Under the pieces are notes generated by a model. It was not told where the DNA came from and did no database searches. It was given only the letters and a program-made list of their open reading frames with translations. Below, one piece after another: positions 21,965 to 32,600 of a DNA stretch of 64,000 nucleotides (its first letter is position 1; each line of letters opens with the position of its first letter). The position numbers and the translations under genes were made by a program. Origin of the DNA: Eutrigla gurnardus (taxonomy: Eukaryota; Chordata; Actinopteri; Perciformes; Triglidae). The stretch spans positions 20,433,102 to 20,497,101 of the forward strand of contig OY741282.1 of assembly GCA_963514095.1 (NCBI GenBank). Reading direction: 5' to 3'.

Positions 21965-24224
21965 CGTTGATGCCCGTCGTACCCTCCCATGGCATAGATG
22001 CACCCGTTGAGTGTAGTGACGCTCACATAGCAGCGGTGGAAAAACATGGGCGACACCTCATGCCAGGTTTTTGAGCTGAGGTCGAACCTGCACACGCTGT
22101 TGAAACACTCCAACCTGTCGAAGCCCCCAACGCAGTAGACGCTCCCGTTGAGGAAGGCGGTGCCATGGTGGGCACGAGGACGCTCCAGATGCTGGGTCAA
22201 GCTGATCCAGTCGTTGGTGTGGACGTTGTAGGCCTCGATGCTGTCAGTCGGATCGCCGCCACTCCAGCCTCCGATGGCCAGCAGGACGGCGTTTGGAAGG
22301 CGAGGACGGGCGAGATGGTGGTAGACATCAGGCTGGTTTTGCATGACTTCTATGGCTTCCCTGACCATGCGCTGGCAGTCTGCGTTGTTATTCACCAGCT
22401 TATTAGACATCACACTGATCCTCATGTACTCTGTACCCATGGAGGCCAGCCGCACCTGCAGAGAAAACAGGACAGAATGTTTGGATAGAAGTTCATGGAC
22501 GGCAGTACTTTAGGCCGGTCCTTTTATCCTACTGAACCAAATCTATTCAAAATGTCATCATTATAAGCTGTATTCTGTTTTGGATCCACAGACTTGACAG
22601 CAGGATTAGTTTAGTGTCGGTTTTGGTCTCTTCATGGTATTTGTTGACAGTGAGAGCAATATGGAGCATGAAAGCAACATTTCAGGGCAGGACAAATGAT
22701 TATACTCTAGAGGTGGCCCTACAGACTACTGTTCAGTCAGGATGAAACCACGGAGAAGAAATCATGTGACAGGAAGTCATCCTACCTTAGATAAGAGCAC
22801 AGCGATGTGGTCTCTCCTTTCCTCCAGTGCGTGGGCGATCCAGCGGAGGACGGCCTCATACACAGTCCTCTCGTCTCTCACTCTGAGGTCGTCTCTGTTC
22901 AGGATGGCACTGAGTTGCTGCACAGAGAGCTGCGGGAACTCTTCAGAGGAAACGAGCTCCTCAAAGTGGTCGACGATGAAGCTGTAGGCCTGGCGGTGCA
23001 GTTCGGGGCAGAAGCAGACGGCGGTGAACTGGAAGATGCCGATGCAGTTCTCTGGGGAGAGCTGGCTCTCCAGGAAGTCGCAGCACTTTTTCACAACTCC
23101 CATCACATTAAACTGATCGGCTGCTAGAAGCAGCTCCTGAACGTTGTCCTCCGTCACTGAAACGGAGCCGGTGTATGCAAAGTCGATGAGGAGCTGCATC
23201 ATGTCAGGAGTCAGGCCGGGGATGTTGAAGACCTTCTTGTCTGAAGAAGACCAGCGTTGGAAGAGAGCTCTGTGGGTCAGGATGAAAACACAAAGAAGAG
23301 GATGAGAAACTGACGTCAGCTGTTCCTTCTTTGCTTCACACTAATAACTAGGATAAGAATATAGTGGGGCGCTTTTCAAAACAGCAGCAGAGTGTAATAT
23401 GACTGATATCAAGGCTCCTCCCAGTTTACTTTAAACCACAACACTGACAAACCCAACACATTGAATGACACACATGAAACCTATTGAATAAATGACATCT
23501 GGAATGGAAATAGTGAATTATATGCATTTTGTAACAGATGTGTAACTTTTCTGAATGAACTCCATTCTAAAATCTGCTTTAAAGTACAGTAGTATGGAAC
23601 TGAGAGACCAGCAGCTCAAATTCTACTTCACATTTTTAAAAAAACAACAAAACAATAACACGTTTGGCAAACATCATAAATCCAACTTGAGCTGAGTCTA
23701 CAACCGATGTACAAACTTCACATGTTGGAAGTTGATATGAGATGAATGGAAACAAAAAACCTCATTTGAGATGATATCCAGTCGAGTCATTATATTTATA
23801 AAAAACTATAGACAGACAGGGAAACTACACCACTGGTTGAATTCTGAATGATCCTTTCAAATATGTTACAAATATTCTCGTAGCCGTCTATCAGGTGTTT
23901 AATGTCCTCTTGTTTTTGTTTAAATCACAAATGCTCTATGAGCTCGTTACGTGTTGTGGCTGTTCTCTCAGACTTCACATCACTAATCAATCAATTTGCT
24001 GTTACTTTCTGCTCATTTGAAGGATATAAATTCACAAGTTTCCCCCCTAATATCAGATAATGTACTCACTCGAAGTAGAGGCTGCATCGACAGAGGAAGA
24101 TCTTGTGGATTTGAAATTCCACGTCTTCAACAGTGATGACTGCGTCGCAAAACGTTCCCTCAAGACGTAAATCATTGAACCCTGAGGCAGGAAACAGGAA
24201 AGAAGAGTGGCGTTGATTGTCCAT
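21965..24224 (-). pseudogene. klhl10: KLHL10-like gene fragment, unit A (BTB-BACK-partial kelch)
   Basis: Three exons: 24070-24224 (ATG, MDNQRHSSFLFPASGFNDLR ... CRCSLYF), 22786-23269 (ALFQRWSSSDKKVFNIPGLT ... BTB end and BACK) and 21965-22455 (VRLASMGTEYMRISV ... AIGGWSGGDPTDSIEAYNV ... MGGYDGHQR). Junctions are in phase and the frame is open for 376 codons. The closest family from memory is KLHL10, a germ-cell adaptor of cullin-3 ubiquitin ligases (NCIGI, PRLPNA, AIGGWSGG and RRCYVSV-type motifs). A full KLHL10 has about 600 aa and six kelch repeats. Here the frame reaches a donor-like GTAATA after about two repeats and then meets a Tc1-like end at 21868-21960. No further kelch exons are seen downstream. 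It is probably a truncated, co-duplicated fragment, unless distant exons exist. Confidence 0.75.
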
Positions 24225-24734
24225 CTTGATTTGCTGATGATAGACTTGTTGTCTCTGGTTGTTGGTTTATGTGGAGATCAAGAGAGAGACTGGACACCTT
24301 CACAGATTACACTTCTAGAATAGATGCTCATCACATCACTGTGATTTGTGATTGATGCAGAATGTTATTGTTCAAATGTAGTTTGTATGTGTTTAACTGC
24401 AGCTTCCATCAGTCAGACAGGAGGTGAAGGTTCACTAAGGTGGCAGCAAAATCAAGATGGCCGATGACCCCATCTCCATCCCTCTTTGACGGAACTTAAA
24501 ATACATGTGCGTGTTCAATTATTTATGATAAATCTGAGTATTATAATGGAATGGATCCTCAATACATTACAAACAGAAATCCACAGTGCACAAATCTAAA
24601 CCATTTAAGTGGAGATCTTATAATTACTATGCTTATAGTAGATTGATAAAAATAACACAATATATCTTTTGGAAAAGCATGTAGCAAAACATTTTCACCC
24701 AATTCTAATCCAATAGTAATAATAACAACAATAA

Positions 24735-24870
24735 TAATAATACATTTTATTGATCAGATTATTGAGAGCTTTGTAAATGATGAGGAGGATCTTGAAGTGG
24801 ATATGCTGCTTTATTGGGAGCCAGTGAAGGTGTTGCAGGATGGGTGTAACGCATTTCTTTGAGTAACTTA
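24735..24870 (-). mobile_element. LINE ORF2 C-terminal fragment, unit A
   Basis: Reads KKCVTPILQHLHWLPIKQHI then HFKILLIIYKALNNL, the HWLP motif region near the end of L2/Rex1-type ORF2. The unit B copy is at about 53360-53495. Confidence 0.65.
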
Positions 24871-25329
24871 CACTTTGACTTCTAAAGAAGTCTCTTATGT
24901 CCACTTTTCTTTTTTTTAGACATCCTGGCTGCATCTAATTACCAAACACAAATACGCACGCGCGCACATACGCACACGGACACCGATTCAAACGTAAATG
25001 TAAATGAAACCTCTGATATTAACATCCTTCTAGCTGACGTCAACCAGGCAGAACAAACTCCCAACTTCCAGTAGCGGACTCCTGTAGGACTCCTGACCGC
25101 AGACTAGCAGACCGGTGTGCAAGCAAGAAGGCGTGACGGCGGGGACGGCCAATCACACAGGCTTCAGCTTGAGCGGCCGTTTTCCGCCTGGTCCTAGTGC
25201 TTGACATGTCTCTGTGTACTATAGCTAACATTAGTTTTTTTCTGCCTTCAATGAAGTAACGCGACACATTTTTTGGCAGTAACGATAACGGCGTTATAAT
25301 AATGAGGTGAGTTATCAATGAGATTACTC

Positions 25330-25405
25330 CATCCATCCATCCATTGTCTACCGCTTATCCTGTATTTAGGGTCACGGGGGGGGGGGCTGGAGCCGATCCC
25401 AGCTG
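25330..25405 (-). mobile_element. Short LINE 3' tail with 14-bp target duplication, unit A
   Basis: 76-bp insert (catccatccatcc tail, then gtctaccgcttatcc ... agctg) flanked by CAATGAGATTACTC at 25316-25329 and 25406-25419. It is nested in a repeat with gcggcgttactaacgccgc. Confidence 0.8.
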
Positions 25406-25783
25406 CAATGAGATTACTCGTTACTGAAAAAAGTAGCGGCGTTACTAACGCCGCTACTTATAATGCCGTTATTCCCATCACTGTCTATATCTAGGTTTGT
25501 CTCTGGGAAACATGGGAGGAACTGTGCTGTGTGCCTGAAGAGGATGAGGATGGCAGGTTTTCTTCTCATTAACTAATGCATGTGTGGATTTACGTATATT
25601 ATTTGACTAAAGATGTGTTTCTAAAACACTCCTCCTACAGTTGATGCTGATCAGAGTCAGTCCAACTACTTTAAAACATGCCTGGATAAAAGTGATACGT
25701 TTACATTCCAGTGTGTTCATTTCCAGGGAGTGGAGTGTGTTCATGCATGTTAGCATGTCTGGCTGCAGGCTGACAGCTTACTG

Positions 25784-26270
25784 ATGACTGGGTTTTGTTG
25801 TTTTGGTTTCCTGTTTTACTTTGTAGTCCTTCTGTCTTGTGTTGTCATGTGCTTTGCTTCCTGTCTTGGTTTCCCTCCTTTTCTGTCTCCCAGCTGTGTC
25901 TCATTGTCTCGTCAGCCTTGCCTCTCGTTCTCCCCAATCACCATAGCCTGCCCTTGTGTTTCCACACCTGTCTGTCGTTGAACCTAATCCACCCTTATGT
26001 ATTTAGTCTGTGTTTCCTTTCAATCTTGGCTTGGTCGTCTGTTTTATCCCGGATGTGTGTCCACCACCTGATCTGTCCTGCCTGTGTCCTGGTCTTTGTC
26101 TGGATTATTGTTTGAGTTTTGTCCGCTTTGGATTGGATCTTTGTTTTTTTTATAGTGTTTTTGCCCCTGTGGCCTCCCTGAGTTTTTGGACTTATCATTT
26201 AAATAAACATTTTAACTGCATTTGGGTCCATACCTCCTTCAATCATAGTACATCCGTGACAAAAACACAA
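25784..26270. other. Pyrimidine-rich retroelement-like stretch
   Basis: A long C/T-rich segment with an aataaa at about 26202, ending gcatttgggtcca ... ccgtgaca, resembles the 3' part of a fish retroelement LTR (from memory). No boundaries were found. The unit B copy is at 54408-54895. Confidence 0.3.
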
Positions 26271-26317
26271 CCACATGAACAAAAACACAACCACGTTAAC
26301 ACATTGTGGGAGTCTTT

Positions 26318-27013
26318 GGCCAAATCCCAATGTCCCCCTAAGGTCTAAGTCCTGAACCCTCAGGGACTTACCTGACGTCACCTGGTAAACGGTTGAGTGT
26401 GAGAGGCTGTGAGGACTTGAAATGGTAGAAATACAAATGGGACAGCACTCGGATTGTCACTTTACTTTGATGACACAAAATATATTATCTAAAAGTGTTG
26501 GGTTTTATTTCACGTTTTACAGCCTGATCTGAACGTCTTCCAGACTCTTATCATCCCAGACCAGTCGTAACTCAAATAATGTGTTTACCTCAATAAGCTA
26601 AATTAAAATAACTGGTTGATGATTAAACCAGGTGTGTAGGCTATGATGACATGCCTATGATTTCAAGTGTTTTATGTTCCATTTTAAATCTTTAATGTTA
26701 AAGTTTCTGCTTAAATGTAATATTCCACACATGTGGTGTCCTATTTGTTTACCTTTTTTTTTTAAGTCCTCCGGGCTTTCCCTGGTAACCCCGTGTTTCA
26801 CGTTGCAACGCTATGAACTGTGGGTAATTCCCTCAGGCAAAGTCAGCATCGATGCTGATTTACGTAAGTGGGCATAAAGGGCTCAAAATGTCCACGAGCG
26901 AGTCCTCGTGCACTTCACGATGTGACCGTGGGACAGACCTGAACCCTCAGGGACTCAATGGGAACGCACATCAAAGTCCGTGAGTCTGTGAGGGGTGACG
27001 TTGGGATTTGGCC
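26318..27013. mobile_element. Inverted-end DNA element (GGCCAAATCCCAA), unit A
   Basis: Ends GGCCAAATCCCAA...TTGGGATTTGGCC with similar inner sequence (ccctcagggact near both ends) and ttt flanks. Non-autonomous; superfamily not assigned. Confidence 0.65.
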
Positions 27014-27104
27014 TTTTTCTCTGAGGAAGGTTCCTAACTGAAGACGTGACCCGGAAGTAAACAAGTGGCCGCCATGATAAGAGCCGTTCAGATTCTCTAA
27101 ATGC

Positions 27105-27425
27105 AAAGGAAAGGAGCTCCAATGATCCTTTCAGAGCTCCTTTAGGATACAACGGACCTTCCTTTACCAAAGGAAAGGAGCTCCAATGATCCTTTCAGAT
27201 CTCCTTTAGGATACAACAGACCTTCCTTTACCAAAGGAAAGGAGCTCCAATGATCCTTTCAGAGCTCCTTTAGGATACAACAGACCTTCCTTTACCAAAG
27301 GAAAGGAGCTCCAATAATCCTTTCAGAGCTCCTTTAGGATACAACAGACCTTCCTTTACCAAAGGAAAGGAGCTCCAATGATCCTTTCAGATCTCCTTTA
27401 GGATACAACAGACCTTCCTATACAA
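27105..27425. repeat. 64-bp minisatellite, 5 copies, unit A
   Basis: Unit starts aaaggaaaggagctccaatg, with imperfect internal dyad symmetry (aaaggagctc/gagctccttt). Copies start at 27105, 27169, 27233, 27297 and 27361. Unit B has 2 copies. Confidence 0.92.
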
Positions 27426-27429
27426 AAGG

Positions 27430-28530
27430 AGTTAAAGTGCTACCCACCTCGGCCGTTCATGAAAACAAACCATATGCATATTTAACAATCACTTTCATGC
27501 AGACATATAGTAATTGGAATTGTGTTGATAAATGTGTCTATTATAAGTGAAGGAGTTGCATTCATGAAGGACCACAAGTTGCATTTATGGACAGTTTGCA
27601 GTCTTGGTTTTGGGACACTCTGGTCTGAGTCTCATCAACGGCCCTAACTTTACCCTCAGGATCCACTTTTAACTCACATTCTTTGTATTATTATTTTATT
27701 TGAACATGTTCTCATGTAACTTCCTTATTACACAGAGCTTTTGTCTTTTTCTTATTTCAGTCGTTTGATTTGAATCCACACATTCTCTCATCTTGATCTT
27801 AATCAATTTCCTTTTGGAGAATATTATGCGTTACTCACTGCGTCTAGGCCGAGGTGAAGCTGACGATAAAATAGTGGCAAAACGCCTCCGACCTTTATTT
27901 GGGTCCGCAGTGTCGGAGTTGCCCAGAGCCGAGATGCAGCCAGCGGACGCTTCTCTTCTTCCAAGCCTGTTGGTGACGCCGGATTCAATTCAACGGAGGT
28001 TCACTGCAGCAAAGTCAACATTTATACACGTTCACATGCATCATGCAGCCGTCTTCATCAGCTGGTCTGTGTATCTCTCAACATCACCCAAGAGCAAGCG
28101 TTATAAAGCGTTGATGAATGGAAAATCACAGCTGCAGCATCATCATAGTTTATAATTCCTTAGTGGATTTAGCAGGAGCATTTTCTCCAACAATGAAGAA
28201 ACAGTTTAATATGTTTTTTTATTTGTAATATGTTAAATACATTATGTTTTCTATTCTAACCTGTGTGTGCTGTGTTTCATGTTGATGGTTTTCACTGGAC
28301 AGCAACTAGTTGCTCCAGTCACTAATGCATGTTCCTCAACACGACAAGGTTCAGTCTAAAGACAAAGCCATCCCGATATACTCCATTCATTTAAGTACAT
28401 TTACACAAACATTAATACATTTACAACAAGTACAAGGAGGAATGAACCTGACTGATTACAAACTGCAATGTTTTCATTCACATCTTTGCATTGACTCTGA
28501 ATGTAATCGCACCGCTTTGTGTTTGTTGTG
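27430..28530. other. Interval without recognised gene
   Basis: Contains a 120-codon plus-strand open frame (27793-28155) with no recognised domain; it is present in unit B only because the whole unit is. Otherwise unremarkable. Confidence 0.5.
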
Positions 28531-28537
28531 AACAGTT

Positions 28538-29070
28538 TCAGAGACACAGAGACACTGATCCATCCCAGAGTCTAAACCCAGGATAAAGAGGTTCAGTGAA
28601 TGTGGTGTTGATGGTGTGGAGGTGGATCAGTTTGTTAGAGGAGACTCTGTAGAAGGTCAAGTTGCCAGCAGGACAGTCCAAGTACACTGCTACCACACCA
28701 GAGGAGGAGGAGGAGGAGGAGGAGGAGGAGGAGGGGATGAGTGTTTGTTTTCTTTTGTGCCAGACAGAGTAACGACCATCAGAACAACTCAGACACCAGG
28801 ACTGATCATTCCATCCAAACCAAGAGTCGTCTCCTCTCCTCTTGATTCCTCTGTAACTCACTGATATATAAACCCCTCCTCTCCACTGGACCTCCCAGTA
28901 ACAGCGACCAGTCAGACCGTCTCTACACAGCAGCTGAGGCCATGAGACAAATCTGTCTGGATGATCTGGATATGACTGGTCGTCTGACACATATGTCACC
29001 TCCCTGTTGGTGTCGTCCAGTTTGAGTTTTCTGCTAACTGTGTTTGTGTCCAGTTCCAGTTCACAGACAT
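28538..29070 (-). CDS. nlrc3l: Middle NLR gene, exon 10: B30.2 (PRY-SPRY) and stop
   Basis: A 533-bp terminal exon after CTCCATCAG. PRY starts (Y)VCELELDTNTVSRKLKL. SPRY motifs include LLCRDGLTGRCYWEVQW, VYISVSYRGI and YPGFRLWDGSVSLCL, with stop TGA at 28538-28540. A run of 11 serines is encoded by a GGA/TCC microsatellite at about 28699-28735. The domain is the presumed ligand-binding module. See the finding on replacement-rich divergence from 56947-57470. Confidence 0.92.
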
Positions 29071-29582
29071 CTGATGGAGAGAACAAACACAATGCAGCTA
29101 AAGGTTATTGTTGGAGACAATTGGGTGTTTTTTGGTGTGTGTTTTGAAAGCTTAATAAATATACTTTGGGTATTAGTATATGACATCACAAGGGGGCGGT
29201 AACTTGATGGTGATGGGTCACGTCACCCATTTCATTGATAAATAGACACCGGTGTGTAGTGGTGTGTGTTTTGTTGGATCACAGAGAAAAACACAGTGTT
29301 GGGGAACTAGCAGGAGCAGATTCAGTTATTAATAGATAATTATTAATATCAATACTCAGTCTCAATATAAAGGAGTTTGTACTCAAATGCCAATAATTAA
29401 TAACTATTAGAATATGAGTACAAACAGTTGAAGGATTTGTGAATTCTTCACAGAGAAGAGGTTGATATCATTCATTCTTATACAACATTAATAAACACAG
29501 CAGTATGTTCATAAGGGGTTTATTAACAATAAACAAAGAAACATACACTAAGTCCAAGTGGCCTATCTAACTAAATACTATA

Positions 29583-29640
<58 letters not shown>

Positions 29641-32600
29641 TCGACCAGTCAGCCATGTGGAGTGGGGGTGTTCTTTGTGGGAGGCCGTGTGGTCCTGCCT
29701 GGAGAACAGGTTTCTATATATGTGTATAATTAGTGTAATATATGTAGAGCCGTTAGGAAAGTTGGATTAGTGAGAACGCAACCTGTCTGTTCTGGATCAC
29801 TGACGATCAACAGACAAAACAAAAACACTACAAAATTACATCGTTGGTCCTAAAAATATCACAGTTTGGCCTTAAATTACTAAAGATGGACACCAGACCA
29901 ACCTGTGGTCTGGTCTCTGGAATTATGTGAGCTACTATCTAGACCTCTGGGGGACCACAGACAGTCTCTGGTTTCTCCACATAGTCTGGGGTCTGGTCTC
30001 TGGACTAATGTGAGCTACTATCTAGACCTCTGGGGGACCACAGACAGTCTCTGGTTCCTCCACATAGTCTGGTCTGGTCTCTGGACTAATGTGAGCTACT
30101 ATCTAGACCTCTGGGGGACCACAGACCCAGGAGACAACATCTGGTTCCTCCATTTAGGATTCAGGGACGTCAGGAAAACAGGAGGACGATCTCATCACTG
30201 AGACGCTTTAGAGACACAGAGGAATTTATCTCTTCAGTTGAAATATTTAAACATAAACCCGACTACGTGAATGTTGCGTGTTTGTCTCCGTTGCCGTCCG
30301 GCAGGAATTGGCGTCCGTTTGTGTCTCTGCGTTGACTTTGTGTGTAATTGAGTGTGAAAATGTGGCGTTTGGTGTGAACACAACACGACATCTTTACAGC
30401 CACGAAGAAACAAACGCTGCATCCTGATAGAAACGTGATCATCGGATTTCAGTCATGAACACGTTCAAATCTGGAGCAGCTGAGTTACTGAAGACATACT
30501 CACACTTCCTCAGACCAGGTCTCAGTCTCTGCTGTCCCCCATGGTCCACCCTGCAGGAAGACATTCAAAGACCTCAATCAGGTCCACCATTAAACATGAA
30601 CCCCAGTTCCTCAGTCAGAGACGGAGACACAGTCTGGAGCTGTTGTCCATCTGTCCTCACCTGAGTGTCCAGTCTGAAGTCTGTCCATCTGTCCTCACCT
30701 GAGAGAGTCCAGTCTGATGTCCGTCCATCTGTCCTCACCTGAGAGTGTCCAGTCTGATGTCCGTCCATCTGTCCTCATCTGAGAGTCCAGTCTGATGTCT
30801 GTCCATCTGTCCTCACCTGAGAGTGTCCAGTCTAATGTCTGTCCATCTGTCCTCACCTGAGAATGTCCAGTCTGATGTCTGTCCATCTGTCCTCACCTGA
30901 GTCTCCAGTCTGATGTCTGTCCATCTGTCCTCACCTGAGAGTGTCCAGTCTAATGTCTGTCCATCTGTCCTCACCTGAGAATGTCCAGTCTGATGTCTGT
31001 CCATCTGTCTTCACCTGAGTGTCCAGTCTGATGTCTGTCCATCTGTCCTCACCTGAGAGTGTCCAGTCTGATGTCTGTCCATCTGTCCTCACCTGAGAGT
31101 GTCCAGTCTGATGTCTGTCCATCTGTCCTCACCTGAGAGTGTCCAGTCTGATGTCTGTCCATCTGTCCTCACCTGAGAGTGTCCAGTCTGATGTCTGTCC
31201 ATCTGTCCTCACCTGAGAGTGTCCAGTCTCCAGTGTGGACCCTCCAGTCCAGCAGACAGCAGCTTGACTCCTGAGTCTCCTGGATGATTGTAGCTCAGGT
31301 CCAGCTGTCTCAGATAGGAGGGGTTGGAGTCCAGAGCTGAGGCCAGAGAAGAACAGCTGTCCTCTGTGATGAGACAACCTGACAGACTGAAGACACACAC
31401 ACTACTGTCACTTCTGGGGACTTTACATAGACTTATGTCCATTTGTCCACTTTTTAAAATGATAAAAAGTGATATTTGTCTTTTGTTGTGTTGATGTTGT
31501 ACTGGGTGGGATAAGCGTGGCTGAGTGATGGACAGAGACGGACAGAGGAGGACGTTAAAAGAAAGACAAGAGACGAGCTGAAATGATTGAGGGAGAAATT
31601 GAAGCGTTAGAAAAGAGAAGAAACAACAGTTGAAACAGTCTATGTGGTCTGTCTTCAGACCTGGTGTGCCAACAAAGATCTGGTATTGATTTTAAACCAT
31701 CTAGCAAAGAAAAAAGGCTGGAATTCAATAACATTTCAACAATGTTTATAGTTTTCATATTGAACTGGAGGAATTATGAATAACAAGTACTCTGATAATA
31801 ACAGTAAAATACAAAACACAGCTTTGAAAATGTGCTTCTTAAGAGTCTCAGAACATATGAGGCATTCAGGTGTTCAACTGCCAGTTGGAAGAAAAGAGTC
31901 TTGATTCAAAGCTCTGTTCTCACTGTCAGCGTTCCTCTTTGAGAGCAGCCGTGTGAACTTATCTATCGACTCTAGATCTCACCGACCTGACTGACGTTTA
32001 TCACCTCCACTCTCTGATCCATCTGTCAGCTGTCAGTGAGTCTCGTCAGTTGTCACCATAGAAACGTCACTCACAGAAACTCCAGTTTGCACAGATTTGA
32101 TTAAGTTCAGAGTTAACGTTTCACCCCGTTGCATTACTGGGTAATTTAGTGTTTGTGAGTAGCAACCAGTGTGATGATTTAGCCTCCAACCATCTGAACC
32201 AGTGTAGTGATGCTAACGCTGCAGCAGTAAAATGGAAACGCTCCGTCATCATTTAATAATTCTGAATGATCTATCAGTTATGGGTCTGGGTCCTGATAGG
32301 ACGGGGTCTGGGTCTGGATCTGGGCCAAGCTCCACCTCTTAGTGACCCTTGCTATAGGCAGTGTTGGGCAAGTTACTTCAAAAGCGTAATGCATTATTTA
32401 TTACGTGTTACTGTCATTTCAAAGTAATTAGTTACATTACAATATTAGGCCTACTGTCTTTGAATTGTAAGGCATTACACTACTTTTACATTACTTTTGC
32501 ATTACTTTTCGCCAAAATAAAAGGACATTTTTGTTCTCGATAGATCTTCTTGTGTTCAATGCAGCTCATTACCCAGCAGGATGTGATGTTTTTCGCTTCA

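Noticed and set aside
25784..26115. Cys/Phe/Leu-rich open frames
   Set aside because: Caused by the pyrimidine-rich repeat; low-complexity translation with no domain.
27793..28155. 120-aa plus-strand open frame, present in both units
   Set aside because: No recognised motif; the conservation equals that of the surrounding noncoding DNA, and no splice or promoter context is seen.
29905..30201. 98-aa frame with YYLDLWGTTDSLWFLHI repeats
   Set aside because: The 81-bp period keeps a chance frame open in an intronic minisatellite; unit number differs between copies and there is no start context.
30574..31398. Open frames through the 40-bp array (repeats of DRWTDIRLDTL and similar)
   Set aside because: The period of 40 makes one frame run through all three frames of an open unit; it is a consequence of the minisatellite, not a coding repeat protein.
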